From Ornithinimicrobium sp. F0845 (GTDB lineage: Bacteria > Actinomycetota > Actinomycetes > Actinomycetales > Dermatophilaceae), in assembly GCF_023015765.1 (NCBI RefSeq), contig NZ_JALKAL010000002.1:283778-347777 (forward strand): a DNA stretch of 64,000 nucleotides. The letters are read 5' to 3'. Positions within the stretch are counted from its first letter, which is position 1, and every line of letters starts with the position of its first letter. Position numbers and translations under genes: made by a program. This document shows positions 26,585 through 35,400 of this stretch, piece by piece. A model generated the notes under the pieces. The model did not search any database and had not been told where the DNA came from. It saw only the letters and a list, made by a program, of their open reading frames with translations.

Positions 26585-27819
26585 CTCGGTCCACCCACGG
26601 CGAGCAGCGAGGCGAGGTTGTGCCCGGCCCGTTCGAAACGCTCGGCGTGCGGCGGGAAACCCTCGGCACGCACGAGCTCACCGTGGCGCGTGACGAAGAT
26701 GTCCGCGATCTCCACGACGTCCGCCTCCACGCGCCCGGGGAGGCCAACAATCTCCTGCACCCGACGCCTGCCGTCAGCGTGGAGGGCCAGGTGGACCACC
26801 AGATCGATGGAGCTTGCCACGGTCGGCACGACGAAGCCACTCGCCACATTGGTGCCGGCCAGCAGGGGCAGCGTGCACATCTTGGTCACTGCCTCGCGGG
26901 CACTGTTCGCGTGCACGGTACACATTCCCGGAAGACCGCTGTTGAGTGCGATCAGCAGGTCCAGGCTCTCCTCCTGCCGCACCTCCCCGACCAGGATCCG
27001 GGAGGGCCTCATCCGGAGCGCCTCCTTGACGAGGCGCCGGAGCGGGACCTCTCCGGTCCCCTCCAGGCTCGCCTGCCGGCACTGGAGCGATGCGACGTCA
27101 CGCAGCGGCACCTTGAGCTCGAAGACCTCTTCGCAGGTCACGACGCGCTCCGTCGGCGGGATCGCCGCGGCCAGACAGTTCAGCATCGTGGTCTTGCCTG
27201 CCTGCGTCCCCCCGGCGACCAGGATGTTCAGCCCGCTCTCGACCGCGGCGGCCAGGAACGTTGCCGCGGCAGAGGTCACGGTGTCCAGCCGCACGAGGTC
27301 TCCCAGCTCGTCGGCGGCCACGACGAACTTGCGGATATTGACCGCCCAGTGCCGCCGCGTGATGTCAGGAATGACGACGTGGAGCCGTGAGCCGTCCGGG
27401 AGCGCGGCGTCCACGAACGGGCTGCTCAGGTCGACCCGTCGCCCCGAGCTGCGCAGCATCCGCTCGACGAGGTCCCGAACCTGCTGCTCTGTGAGCAGGG
27501 TCGGGGTCAGCTCCGACCGGCCGCGACGCGCCACGAACACCTTGCCAGGTTCGTTGATCCAGATCTCCTCCACGTGCGGGTCGTCGAGGTACTGCTGAAG
27601 CGGCCCCAGACCGGCCACCGACTCCAGCACGAGCCGCCCGGCCTCCTCCGGGTCGGTCAGCGGCCGGATCCCGCCGTTCAGTGCGCGCTCGTCAAACTCC
27701 TCCACGACCTCCCGCACCAGGGTGCGCAGCGCCACGTCGTCGGTGGCAGGGTCCAGACGGCGGGCCCTGATCAGCTCCCTGACCTCGTGTTCCAGGGACT
27801 GCAACGTCGTGGCGTGCAC
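26581..27819 (-). CDS. tadA: CpaF/TadA family secretion ATPase
   Basis: 412-residue hexameric AAA-like ATPase powering Flp pilus assembly. Walker A GGTQAGKTT, Asp-box region (VVTCEEVFELK), Walker B-like RPSRILVGEVRQEE and the His box TVHANSAREAV are all intact. First gene of the leftward seven-gene operon; no TadZ/CpaE-like gene precedes it, unlike the mycobacterial ssd-tadA order. Promoter and inverted repeats lie just upstream. Confidence 0.93.
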   Translation of the reverse strand: MHATTLQSLEHEVRELIRARRLDPATDDVALRTLVREVVEEFDERALNGGIRPLTDPEEAGRLVLESVAGLGPLQQYLDDPHVEEIWINEPGKVFVARRGRSELTPTLLTEQQVRDLVERMLRSSGRRVDLSSPFVDAALPDGSRLHVVIPDITRRHWAVNIRKFVVAADELGDLVRLDTVTSAAATFLAAAVESGLNILVAGGTQAGKTTMLNCLAAAIPPTERVVTCEEVFELKVPLRDVASLQCRQASLEGTGEVPLRRLVKEALRMRPSRILVGEVRQEESLDLLIALNSGLPGMCTVHANSAREAVTKMCTLPLLAGTNVASGFVVPTVASSIDLVVHLALHADGRRRVQEIVGLPGRVEADVVEIADIFVTRHGELVRAEGFPPHAERFERAGHNLASLLAVGGPR

Positions 27820-27864
27820 GGGTCCCCCACTTTCCGCTGTGCGTCGGCATGATGACCGGCCCGT

Positions 27865-27926
27865 GTCCGGGCATTTACCGGACCCGAGTCCGGGACCAGA
27901 TAACCTGCTGGCGACAAAGAGGTAAA
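27865..27926 (-). promoter_or_regulatory. Tad operon promoter with GTCCGG inverted repeats
   Basis: Read leftward, TTTACC (27926-27921), 17 bp, TTATCT (27903-27898) suggests a promoter with start near 27891. Across the start lie three half-sites: GTCCGG (27865-27870), CCGGAC (27878-27883) and GTCCGG (27888-27893), i.e. inverted pairs with 7- and 4-bp spacing. Their position downstream of the -10 suits a repressor operator. No cognate regulator is evident. Confidence 0.45.
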
Positions 27927-27931
27927 CACAT

Positions 27932-28021
27932 TTGACAGAACCTTTACGGGGCTCAGATCAAATCTGTGGATAACTCCCGGGCACTCCGCCCGGGCCTCGT
28001 GCGCGACCCGCCTGTGGATAA
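27932..28021. promoter_or_regulatory. two exact DnaA-box-like 9-mers and a TTGACA between tadA and the FHA-FtsK gene
   Basis: TGTGGATAA, the complement of the DnaA box TTATCCACA, occurs at 27965-27973 and 28013-28021, 48 bp apart in the same orientation. A TTGACA (27932-27937) sits in a locally A+T-rich stretch, without a clear -10 at the right distance. The 233-bp gap is the likely shared control region of the Tad operon and the rightward ATPase gene. Confidence 0.4.
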
Positions 28022-28052
28022 GGAGCCCGCGCCGGGTGCGCCTTCCTGCACC

Positions 28053-31000
28053 ATGGGTCCGGTGCTCCTGCGACTGTCCTACTCCGACGGGCACCGGCTG
28101 CGCACCGTCAGCATCCGGGCTCCACGTCATACGTCGTGGGCCGCTGTCGCCGCACGGCTCGGCATGCCGTCGACCACAGGGTTCGCTGCGGAGTATGCCG
28201 GGACAACCGTCCCGCTGACGCCTCACCTGGTCCTGGGGTCACCACCCCTGGTGCACGGAGCCGTCGTCGCCCGCGGGGCAGCGGGTTCGAGCCCCGAGCT
28301 CCGCGCCCCGGTCTCGCTCCGCGTGACCTCCGGGCCGGATGTCGGCGGGTGCTACGCCCTCCGGCCCGGCCACCGTCTCATCGTCGGCCGCGGCCAGTGG
28401 TGCGATGTCGTCATCGACGACGCCGGCCTGTCCCGTCACCATCTGAGAATCACGACCACGCGGGACGGGATCGTGGTCGAGGATGCCTCGTCGACGAACG
28501 GGACGATGCTCGGTGGGTCGACCATCGATGGGCCGACCGTGTGGCCGCCAGGTGTCCCGCTGCGGGCCGGTGGCACTACCCTCGATCTCGCCCCGGACGC
28601 GGGACACCTCGGGCGTGGCCGACCGGACGGCAGCGGCGGGATCGTGGTGGTCCCCAGACAGCGCCCGCCGACCGCCGTGGAGCCGCTGGCACTGCCCCTG
28701 CCAGAACCCTCGACGCCCTCGGCCCCGGTGCCACCGTCCGTGCTGGGGTGGTTGCTCCCGCTCGTGGTCTCCGTCGTGCTGGCCGTCATCCTGTCTATGC
28801 CTGCGCTGATGCTCTTCGGACTGATGGCTCCGGCGATGTCGCTGGGCGGCTACGCCGGGGAACGACGTCGCTTCCGTCGTGCCAGCGCCGAGGCGACGCG
28901 AAGCCATCGCGAGGCGGTGACCGCCACGCGGGCCGCGGCTCAGGAGGCCGTCGCCCAGGAGGTGCGGCGTCGCCACGACCGGGCTCCGGACCTGGCGCAC
29001 CTCATCCAGGACGCGCAGACAACTGGCGAGCTGCTGTGGAGCCGGGCGGGTGAGGCGCCGATCGCCCGCCTCGGGCTCGGCCGCGTGACCACGGCCGTCG
29101 CGGTCGACGGCGTCGCCGAGACGGTCGACCGTGCACCGATCGAGATCGACCTCACCGGCGGGCTCGTCGTGGCCGGGCCACCGGACCTGGCCAGGGCGGT
29201 CGCGCGCAGCGTGCTTCTCCAGGTGGCGGTCCTGCACCCCCCGGGCGAGCTCGGGATCACCCTGGCGGGATCCGCTCACGGACAGGACTCCTCGGCCGCC
29301 CCGGTGGGTCCGGCCTCACCGTGGGACTGGCTGGCGTGGCTTCCGCACGCTGCGGCAGGGGACGTCATCCGAGCGGATTCGGTGCTGATGGTGCACGACC
29401 TGACCGACGACTCCGCGGCGGCGCGCGACCTGACCGACCACTCGATGACGGCCCACGGCCTGCGCCCCGACTCCGCCAGTCCCCACGCGCCCGCTGCAGG
29501 CCTCACCCCGGACGTCGGAGGAGCCGGCAGGACCGAGCGGGCGACCACCCCGATTCCGGTCATCCTGTGCCGGAGCCTGTCGCAGGCCCCGGACGTCGGG
29601 ACCACGGTGATCCTCCGGGGCGCGGTCGCCGAGGTCCGGACCCAGGGTCATGGCCAGGTGGTCGTCCCCGACCGCCTGTCCGTCCACCGGGCGAGCCGCG
29701 TGGCCCGTGCCATGGCACCGCTCCGGGACGGCGGCGGACACAGCGACAGCGCGTCCCTGCCGGAGTCGGTCAGCTATGCCTCGATCAGCCCGGTCGCGCT
29801 CGAGGCCCACGCCCTGGCCAGGAGCTGGCGCGACAGGCCACGGAGCACCGGGTTCGTCCTCGGCCGCGGCACGGGCGGAGACCTGCGGCTCGACCTGGCG
29901 ACGGACGGACCGCACGCCCTGGTCGCCGGCACCACAGGGTCGGGCAAGTCCGAGCTGCTCCGGACGCTGGTCACCTCCCTCGCGCTCGGCAACCGACCGG
30001 ACGAGCTCGTGATGGTGCTGGTCGACTACAAGGGTGGCTCTGCCTTCGCCGAGGCCGCGGCGCTGCCCCACGTGGTTGGGCTCATCACCGACCTCGACCC
30101 TCATCTGGCCGACCGGGCGCTGACCTCCCTGACGGCCGAGCTCAAGCGTCGCGAGCGGGTCCTGGCCGACGCCGGCGTCCCCGACCTTCCTGCGCACCAG
30201 GGACTCACCGGCCGCGCACCCCTGCCACGGCTCGTCATCGTCATCGACGAGTTCCGGGCCCTCGCCGAGGAACTGCCGGGCTTCCTGGACGGGCTGGTGC
30301 GCATCGCCGCACTGGGCCGGTCCCTCGGCGTCCACCTGGTGCTGGCGACCCAGCGCCCCGGAGGCGTGGTCTCCGCCGACGTCCGGGCCAACGTCAACCT
30401 CCGGATCGCGCTGCGGGTCAGGGACGGCTCGGACTCCTACGACGTGATCGACTCCCCGGCGGCCGCAGACCTCCCCGAGGGGCTCCCGGGCCGTGCGCTG
30501 ATCCGCACCGGCGCCTCCCCGCCGCGCGAGGTGCAGGTCGCCACGACCTCGACGAGCCACGCCACCGGAGGGGAGGGGTCCGCGGACGGGCTCAGCATCG
30601 TGACCGTGACCGACCTGTGGGGGCCGGACACTCACGGGGCACAGCCGCACGACACCGCTGACAGCGGACAGGAGTCCACCCTCGCCCGGGCCGTGGCCGC
30701 GGCCACGGGGGCCGCGGAGCTCGTTGGTGCCGTGCCACCAGCCTCACCGTGGCTCCCCGCCCTGCCGCGCCTCGTCCCGCTGGCCGGCCTGCCGGAGCCC
30801 GACGAAGCCACTCCCGAGGACACCATCGGCGAGCCGACGACCGTCGAGTGGACAACGACCGAGCCGACGACCGAGCGGACGAAGACACCGGGCACAGCGA
30901 CGACGTTGACGACGGCCCCGGGTGAGCGCACGGCATACTCCGTGCCGCTCCTGCTCACCGACCTGCCCGCGCAGCAGTGCCAGCCCGTCCACCATTGGCG

Positions 31001-32423
31001 ACCGCTCAGCGAGGGCCACCTCGGCGTGGTCGGTGCGGGCCGGACTGGGCGGAGCACCGTGGCCCGCACGGTCCTGGCCGGGCTGCTCTCCGGGCACCCG
31101 GACGACGTGCACTGCTATGTCTTCGACCTCGCGGGCGGGGTGGGCCCGGTCGGCGACGCGCCCCACGTCGGAGCGGTGCTGGGCGCGGCCGACGTCGCGC
31201 TGGGGTGTCGCGTCATCGCGCACCTCGTGCGGCTGGTGGCGGACCGGCAGCGCGAGCTCGCCGCCGCCGGGCACACCTCGCTCGCCGAGCAGCGCGCGAC
31301 CGGCGAGCGCCCGTGGCCCCTCGTGGTCCTGGTGATCGACGGATGGCCGCGGTTCGTCGAGCTCTTCGGCGAGGCCGATCGCGGTCGCCCGCTCGAGCAG
31401 GTCCTGCAGGTCCTGCGCGAGGGTGTCGGCGCCGGCGTGGTGGCGGTCGTCACCGGCGACCGGTCGCTCCTGAGCGGGAGGATCGCGTCGCTGCTCCCCG
31501 AGATGTGGTCGCTGCGCCTCACCGACCCCTCGGACCTGCTGATGGCCGGGCTGACCAGGGCCCAGGTCCCGGTGAGTATGCCGCCGGGCCGGGTCATCCG
31601 GCTGCGCGACGGCGTGGTGGGCCAGGTCGCGGTGGTGGGGGCCTCCGGTGAGGGCGCCGCACAGATCAGCGCGCTGACCGAGGTGGTCCGCGCCAGCACC
31701 CGCAGGGAGTCGGCGAACGGTCACCCGACCGACGGTCACCCGACCGACGGTCACCCGACCGACGGTCCACCGACGGACGGCCCAGCCGTGTTCACCCGGC
31801 TGCCCCGGACCGTCGCCCTCGGCCGGGTGACCGCTCCGCCGAGCGGGCTCCTGCTCGGCCTGGGCGGCGACTCGGCCAGCCCGGTCGCGCTGCCCCTAGA
31901 TCCGCACGGGGTGACGGTGGCCGGCGTCCTGGGGCCACCGGGCAGCGGACGGTCGACGACGCTGCGCACCCTGGCGGTCTCGGCCCGCTCCCAGGGGTGG
32001 TCCGTGCTGCACGTCACCGCGGAACACCTCCGGGACGCTTCCTGCCTCGACCCGGTGCTGGCGGACCGCTCGGCCACGGGCGTGCTGGTCACCGTCGACG
32101 GGCTCGACCAGGTCGCCCAGACGTCGGTCGAGGACGCGCTGCTCGGCTGGCTCGACGAGGCGGCGCGGGCCAGCGGGTCCGGACCGCGCGTGCTCATCGT
32201 GGCGGGCGCGCCGGAGGACTTCGGGGGCTTCCGTGGGCTCGGGGCACGGGTCCAGCGCGAGCGCACCGGCATCGTGCTGCAGCCGACCAGCCCCGCCGAC
32301 GGCAGCGGGCTCGGCGTCGCCGTCCCGACCGGAGACGAACCGCTTCCCGGACGGGGAGTGCTCGTCCTGCGCGGCGCCTGCACCGCGGTGCAGGTCGCGC
32401 ATGCGGACGAGCGGCCTGAGTGA
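28053..32423 (+). CDS. FHA-FtsK/SpoIIIE ATPase, EccC/EssC-like
   Basis: 1456 residues from ATG 28053 (a GTG at 27966 would add 29 residues but lies in a DnaA-box-like site). Order: N-terminal beta-grasp-like region; FHA domain (~105-190, IVGRGQWCDVVIDDAGLSRHH) that should bind phosphothreonine; two membrane helices (~230-265); then three FtsK-type ATPase modules. D1 (~625) has a complete Walker A (GTTGSGKSE) and Walker B (LVIVIDEFRAL). D2 (~990, GAGRTGRST) and D3 (~1290, GPPGSGRST) have Arg in place of Lys. A four-fold HPTDG repeat (~1222-1242) links D2 and D3. This is the type VII secretion coupling-ATPase plan, but no WXG100 substrate or other Ecc gene is adjacent. Confidence 0.87.
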   Translation: MGPVLLRLSYSDGHRLRTVSIRAPRHTSWAAVAARLGMPSTTGFAAEYAGTTVPLTPHLVLGSPPLVHGAVVARGAAGSSPELRAPVSLRVTSGPDVGGCYALRPGHRLIVGRGQWCDVVIDDAGLSRHHLRITTTRDGIVVEDASSTNGTMLGGSTIDGPTVWPPGVPLRAGGTTLDLAPDAGHLGRGRPDGSGGIVVVPRQRPPTAVEPLALPLPEPSTPSAPVPPSVLGWLLPLVVSVVLAVILSMPALMLFGLMAPAMSLGGYAGERRRFRRASAEATRSHREAVTATRAAAQEAVAQEVRRRHDRAPDLAHLIQDAQTTGELLWSRAGEAPIARLGLGRVTTAVAVDGVAETVDRAPIEIDLTGGLVVAGPPDLARAVARSVLLQVAVLHPPGELGITLAGSAHGQDSSAAPVGPASPWDWLAWLPHAAAGDVIRADSVLMVHDLTDDSAAARDLTDHSMTAHGLRPDSASPHAPAAGLTPDVGGAGRTERATTPIPVILCRSLSQAPDVGTTVILRGAVAEVRTQGHGQVVVPDRLSVHRASRVARAMAPLRDGGGHSDSASLPESVSYASISPVALEAHALARSWRDRPRSTGFVLGRGTGGDLRLDLATDGPHALVAGTTGSGKSELLRTLVTSLALGNRPDELVMVLVDYKGGSAFAEAAALPHVVGLITDLDPHLADRALTSLTAELKRRERVLADAGVPDLPAHQGLTGRAPLPRLVIVIDEFRALAEELPGFLDGLVRIAALGRSLGVHLVLATQRPGGVVSADVRANVNLRIALRVRDGSDSYDVIDSPAAADLPEGLPGRALIRTGASPPREVQVATTSTSHATGGEGSADGLSIVTVTDLWGPDTHGAQPHDTADSGQESTLARAVAAATGAAELVGAVPPASPWLPALPRLVPLAGLPEPDEATPEDTIGEPTTVEWTTTEPTTERTKTPGTATTLTTAPGERTAYSVPLLLTDLPAQQCQPVHHWRPLSEGHLGVVGAGRTGRSTVARTVLAGLLSGHPDDVHCYVFDLAGGVGPVGDAPHVGAVLGAADVALGCRVIAHLVRLVADRQRELAAAGHTSLAEQRATGERPWPLVVLVIDGWPRFVELFGEADRGRPLEQVLQVLREGVGAGVVAVVTGDRSLLSGRIASLLPEMWSLRLTDPSDLLMAGLTRAQVPVSMPPGRVIRLRDGVVGQVAVVGASGEGAAQISALTEVVRASTRRESANGHPTDGHPTDGHPTDGPPTDGPAVFTRLPRTVALGRVTAPPSGLLLGLGGDSASPVALPLDPHGVTVAGVLGPPGSGRSTTLRTLAVSARSQGWSVLHVTAEHLRDASCLDPVLADRSATGVLVTVDGLDQVAQTSVEDALLGWLDEAARASGSGPRVLIVAGAPEDFGGFRGLGARVQRERTGIVLQPTSPADGSGLGVAVPTGDEPLPGRGVLVLRGACTAVQVAHADERPE
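31723..31773 (+). repeat. four-fold 15-bp coding repeat in the FHA-FtsK gene
   Basis: The unit CACCCGACCGACGGT is repeated nearly perfectly about four times, encoding GHPTDG units in the linker between ATPase modules D2 and D3. Length may vary between strains by slippage. Confidence 0.7.
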
Positions 32424-32446
32424 CGTCTGTCGCTCAGGCCGCTCGT
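32407..32446. terminator. bidirectional terminator between convergent genes
   Basis: An 18-bp stem (ACGAGCGGCCTGAGTGAC at 32407-32424 with 32429-32446, one G-U pair) closed by GTCT. The ATPase-gene stop codon (32421-32423) lies inside the 5' arm, and the peptidase gene stops 10 bp beyond on the other strand, so one hairpin serves both. Confidence 0.75.
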
Positions 32447-32456
32447 CGCGATGGCG

Positions 32457-35400
32457 CTACTCCAGGGTGCGGAGCTGGTCCGCTACCGCCTCGGAGACGA
32501 CCCCGGCGCCACCCATCACGAACACGGTCTCGGGGTCGAGCCGGTCCAGCTCGTCCCAGGTCACGTTGGGCACCTGGTTCTGCTTGACCAGCAGCAGCGG
32601 GGCCTCCCAGCGCCCGGCCAGAGCCGATGCGGTGACCGCGTCCGGCCAGGCCATCCCGTTGGCGACGAACGCGTGCTGCGCGGTCGGGTAGTCGCCGGAG
32701 ATGAGCGCGGCGGTCGCGTACCGGTCGGCACCCACGATGCGCTCCACGGTGCCGTAGGCGCCGAGCGCGGCGACCACGTCGTCCGAGATGGCTGTGTCAC
32801 CGCCCAGCACCCGAATCGTGGTGGGCGCCAGCCGCTGCAGCTCACCGATCGTCGCGCTCGGCACCGAGCCGTGGCGGACCAGCAGCACCGGGGCGTCCAG
32901 GGCACCGGCCCTGGCCGATCCGGCGAGGGCGTCCGGGAAGCCCTGACCCGTCGCGACGTACACCACGTCGGCGCTCGCAAAGTGCCCGGAGACCACCGCG
33001 GCGGTGCGGTAGCGGTCGCTTCCCGACCATCTCTCGACGGTGGCGCCGGTGGCGACCTGCACCTCCTGCAGCACGTCGCCGGAGATCGCGCTCGACCCGC
33101 CGAGCACCACGACCCGCGACGGCCGCAGCCTGCGCAGCTCGGCCTCGGTGGCCTGCGGCAGCCGATCCGGCTTGGTCAGCAGGACCGGGGACTCCAGGCT
33201 GCCGGCCACCGCGGACCCGGTCAGGGCGTCCGGGAAGGCCGCGCCGGTGGCCAGGAAGACCGTGTCCAGCCCCGGCTCGTAGTGCGAGGACACCGCGACC
33301 GCTGTCTGGTAGCGGTCCGCGCCGGAGAGTCGCAGCACGTCCGGGTGGACCGGAACCGGTCCCCCGCACTCCGCGTCGAGGAGGTCGAAGTCCTGCACGG
33401 TGACCAGGCCCCGCGGGATCGACCTGACCACGGACTCCGGGAAGAAGCCCGCCAGGAAGGCGGTGATCTCCAGCTCCCCGACCCGCGTGTCGATCCACCG
33501 GGCGTACTGGCCGTCCCCGTCGGTCGTCAGGTACCACCTCGACTCCCCGCCGTCGGTGGGCACCAGGGTGACCGCTGCCCCCGGCAGGGGGCTGGGCACA
33601 CCCTCGCAGGACTCCCCGCTGACCGTGCCCATGATCTTGCCCCAGGCGTTCGGCGGGAGGACCTCCATCGTCACCGGGACCACCGGGTCGGTGCCCGGCA
33701 GGCCGCCGACGACGCTGATGCCGGCGGTGTAGGTGCCCGGCTGCGGCACCGCACCGTCGGTGGTGACCTGGACGGTCCAGGACTCACCGGGGTCGAGGAC
33801 CGTCATGGTCTCCGACAGGGACAGCCAGTCGACGTCCGCACCGTCAGCGCCGCAGTCGTCGAAGCCGGGCAGGTACTCCACCGCGTCCGTCGGCGCCCAG
33901 CCGCCCAGATCGCCACCGATCCGGACGAAGCCGCAGGCGGCCGCGCCACGATAGGTCGGGGTATTCGGGTTGGGCAGGTCGGTCCAGCTGTCGGTGCTCG
34001 GGTCATAGCCCAGTGCCTCGTTGGAGACCTCACCGTTGATGATGCCTCCGGTGACCACCAGCATCCCGTTCGCCACGGCATACGAGCTGCCCCACCAGGG
34101 TGCTGGCGCCTCCGCCACCTCGGACCAGGAGTCGGTGGCCGGGTCGTAGGAGTAGGTCGCCGACACATCGGCGGACTCGCCGGTGCCGCCGGTGCACACG
34201 ACCTGCCCGTCGAGCGCGCCACAGGACGCGAACGCGGCCGCGACCGGGTAGTCCGCCAGCTCCAGCCACTGGTCGGCAGCGGCGTCGTAGGCCGTCACGG
34301 CCGAGCTCATCGGCACGCAGTCGCCCGTGGAGCAGCCGCCGATCGAGTAGAGCAGCCCGTCGGCCACCGCCTGACCAGCCGCCGAGACGGCGCTCGGGTT
34401 GTCCGCGACCTGTGACCAGGAGTCGGCAGCGGGGTCGTAGGCGTAGGTCGCTCCGCTGGTGTTGCCGTCGGGCCGCCAGCCGCCGCTGACGACGATCTGC
34501 CCGCCGACCACACCCGCGGTCGTCGCCCAGGCGGCCTCCGGCAGCGCTGCCACGGTGCCCCACGACATACTCTCTGCGTCGTAACGGAAGACGTCAGCAA
34601 AGCCCTCGAAGCCGTCCGTGCCGCCGATCGAGTACCACTCTCCGTCGAGGTTGACGGCCCGGTTGTCGATCACCGGCAGGGGCAGGGACGTCAGGTCGGT
34701 CCACGGTTCCTCCGCGGGGCCGGCGGGCTGGCGCTCCGCGGGTTCTGCTGCCGTCTCGGCCGCTCCGGACAGGGCGCTGGTGGAGGCCTCGACCTCGACG
34801 GTCCGCAACGGGGCACCGGCACCGAGCCGGCTGGTGTCGAGCCGGGTCCCGTCGGCCCGGAGCATCTCGAATCCGCCGCGGACCTCCCGGAGCTCCACCT
34901 CCGCGGCCGCGTCGCCGCTGTTGGTGACGGTCAGGTCGACGGTGGCCTCCTCGCCCAGCACGACCTCGGTGCCGATCTGCTCCGGGTCCACCTCCAGCAA
35001 CCCGCTGCCGAGCTCGAAGTCGGCCCGCACGGCGCCACTGTCCGGGACGTCCACGTCCTGGGTCTCGGTGCTCATCCGCCGTGCGGTCGCCTCGAACGGG
35101 GTGGTGCCGGTGAGCGTGCTGAACAGCCAGTAGAACCCGTCGTCCAGGTTCTCGTCCGCGGGGGTGTCCACGCTGATCGCCCGGTCCTGCGGAGCGTTCA
35201 CGCTGGTCACGATCGCACCGCGCACAGGGTCGCCGGTCGTGCTGGAGTAGACGTTGCCCACGACGTAACCGCCCGGCTGGTCGGGCAGGCAGCTGTACTC
35301 ACCGACGAAGACGTCATCCACCTGCCACAGGAGTGCCCAGAAGGCGTCGTAGTAGTGGAACCGGACCCGCACGTCCGACATGTCGTCGGCCACCGGGACC

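Noticed and set aside
27932-28021. Chromosomal replication origin
   Set aside because: Only two DnaA-box-like sites and no dnaA, dnaN, rpmH or gyrB nearby; treated as regulatory or chance.
27966-28052. N-terminal extension of the FHA-FtsK gene from GTG 27966
   Set aside because: The 29 added residues are unlike the family and the codon lies in a DnaA-box-like repeat; not excluded outright.
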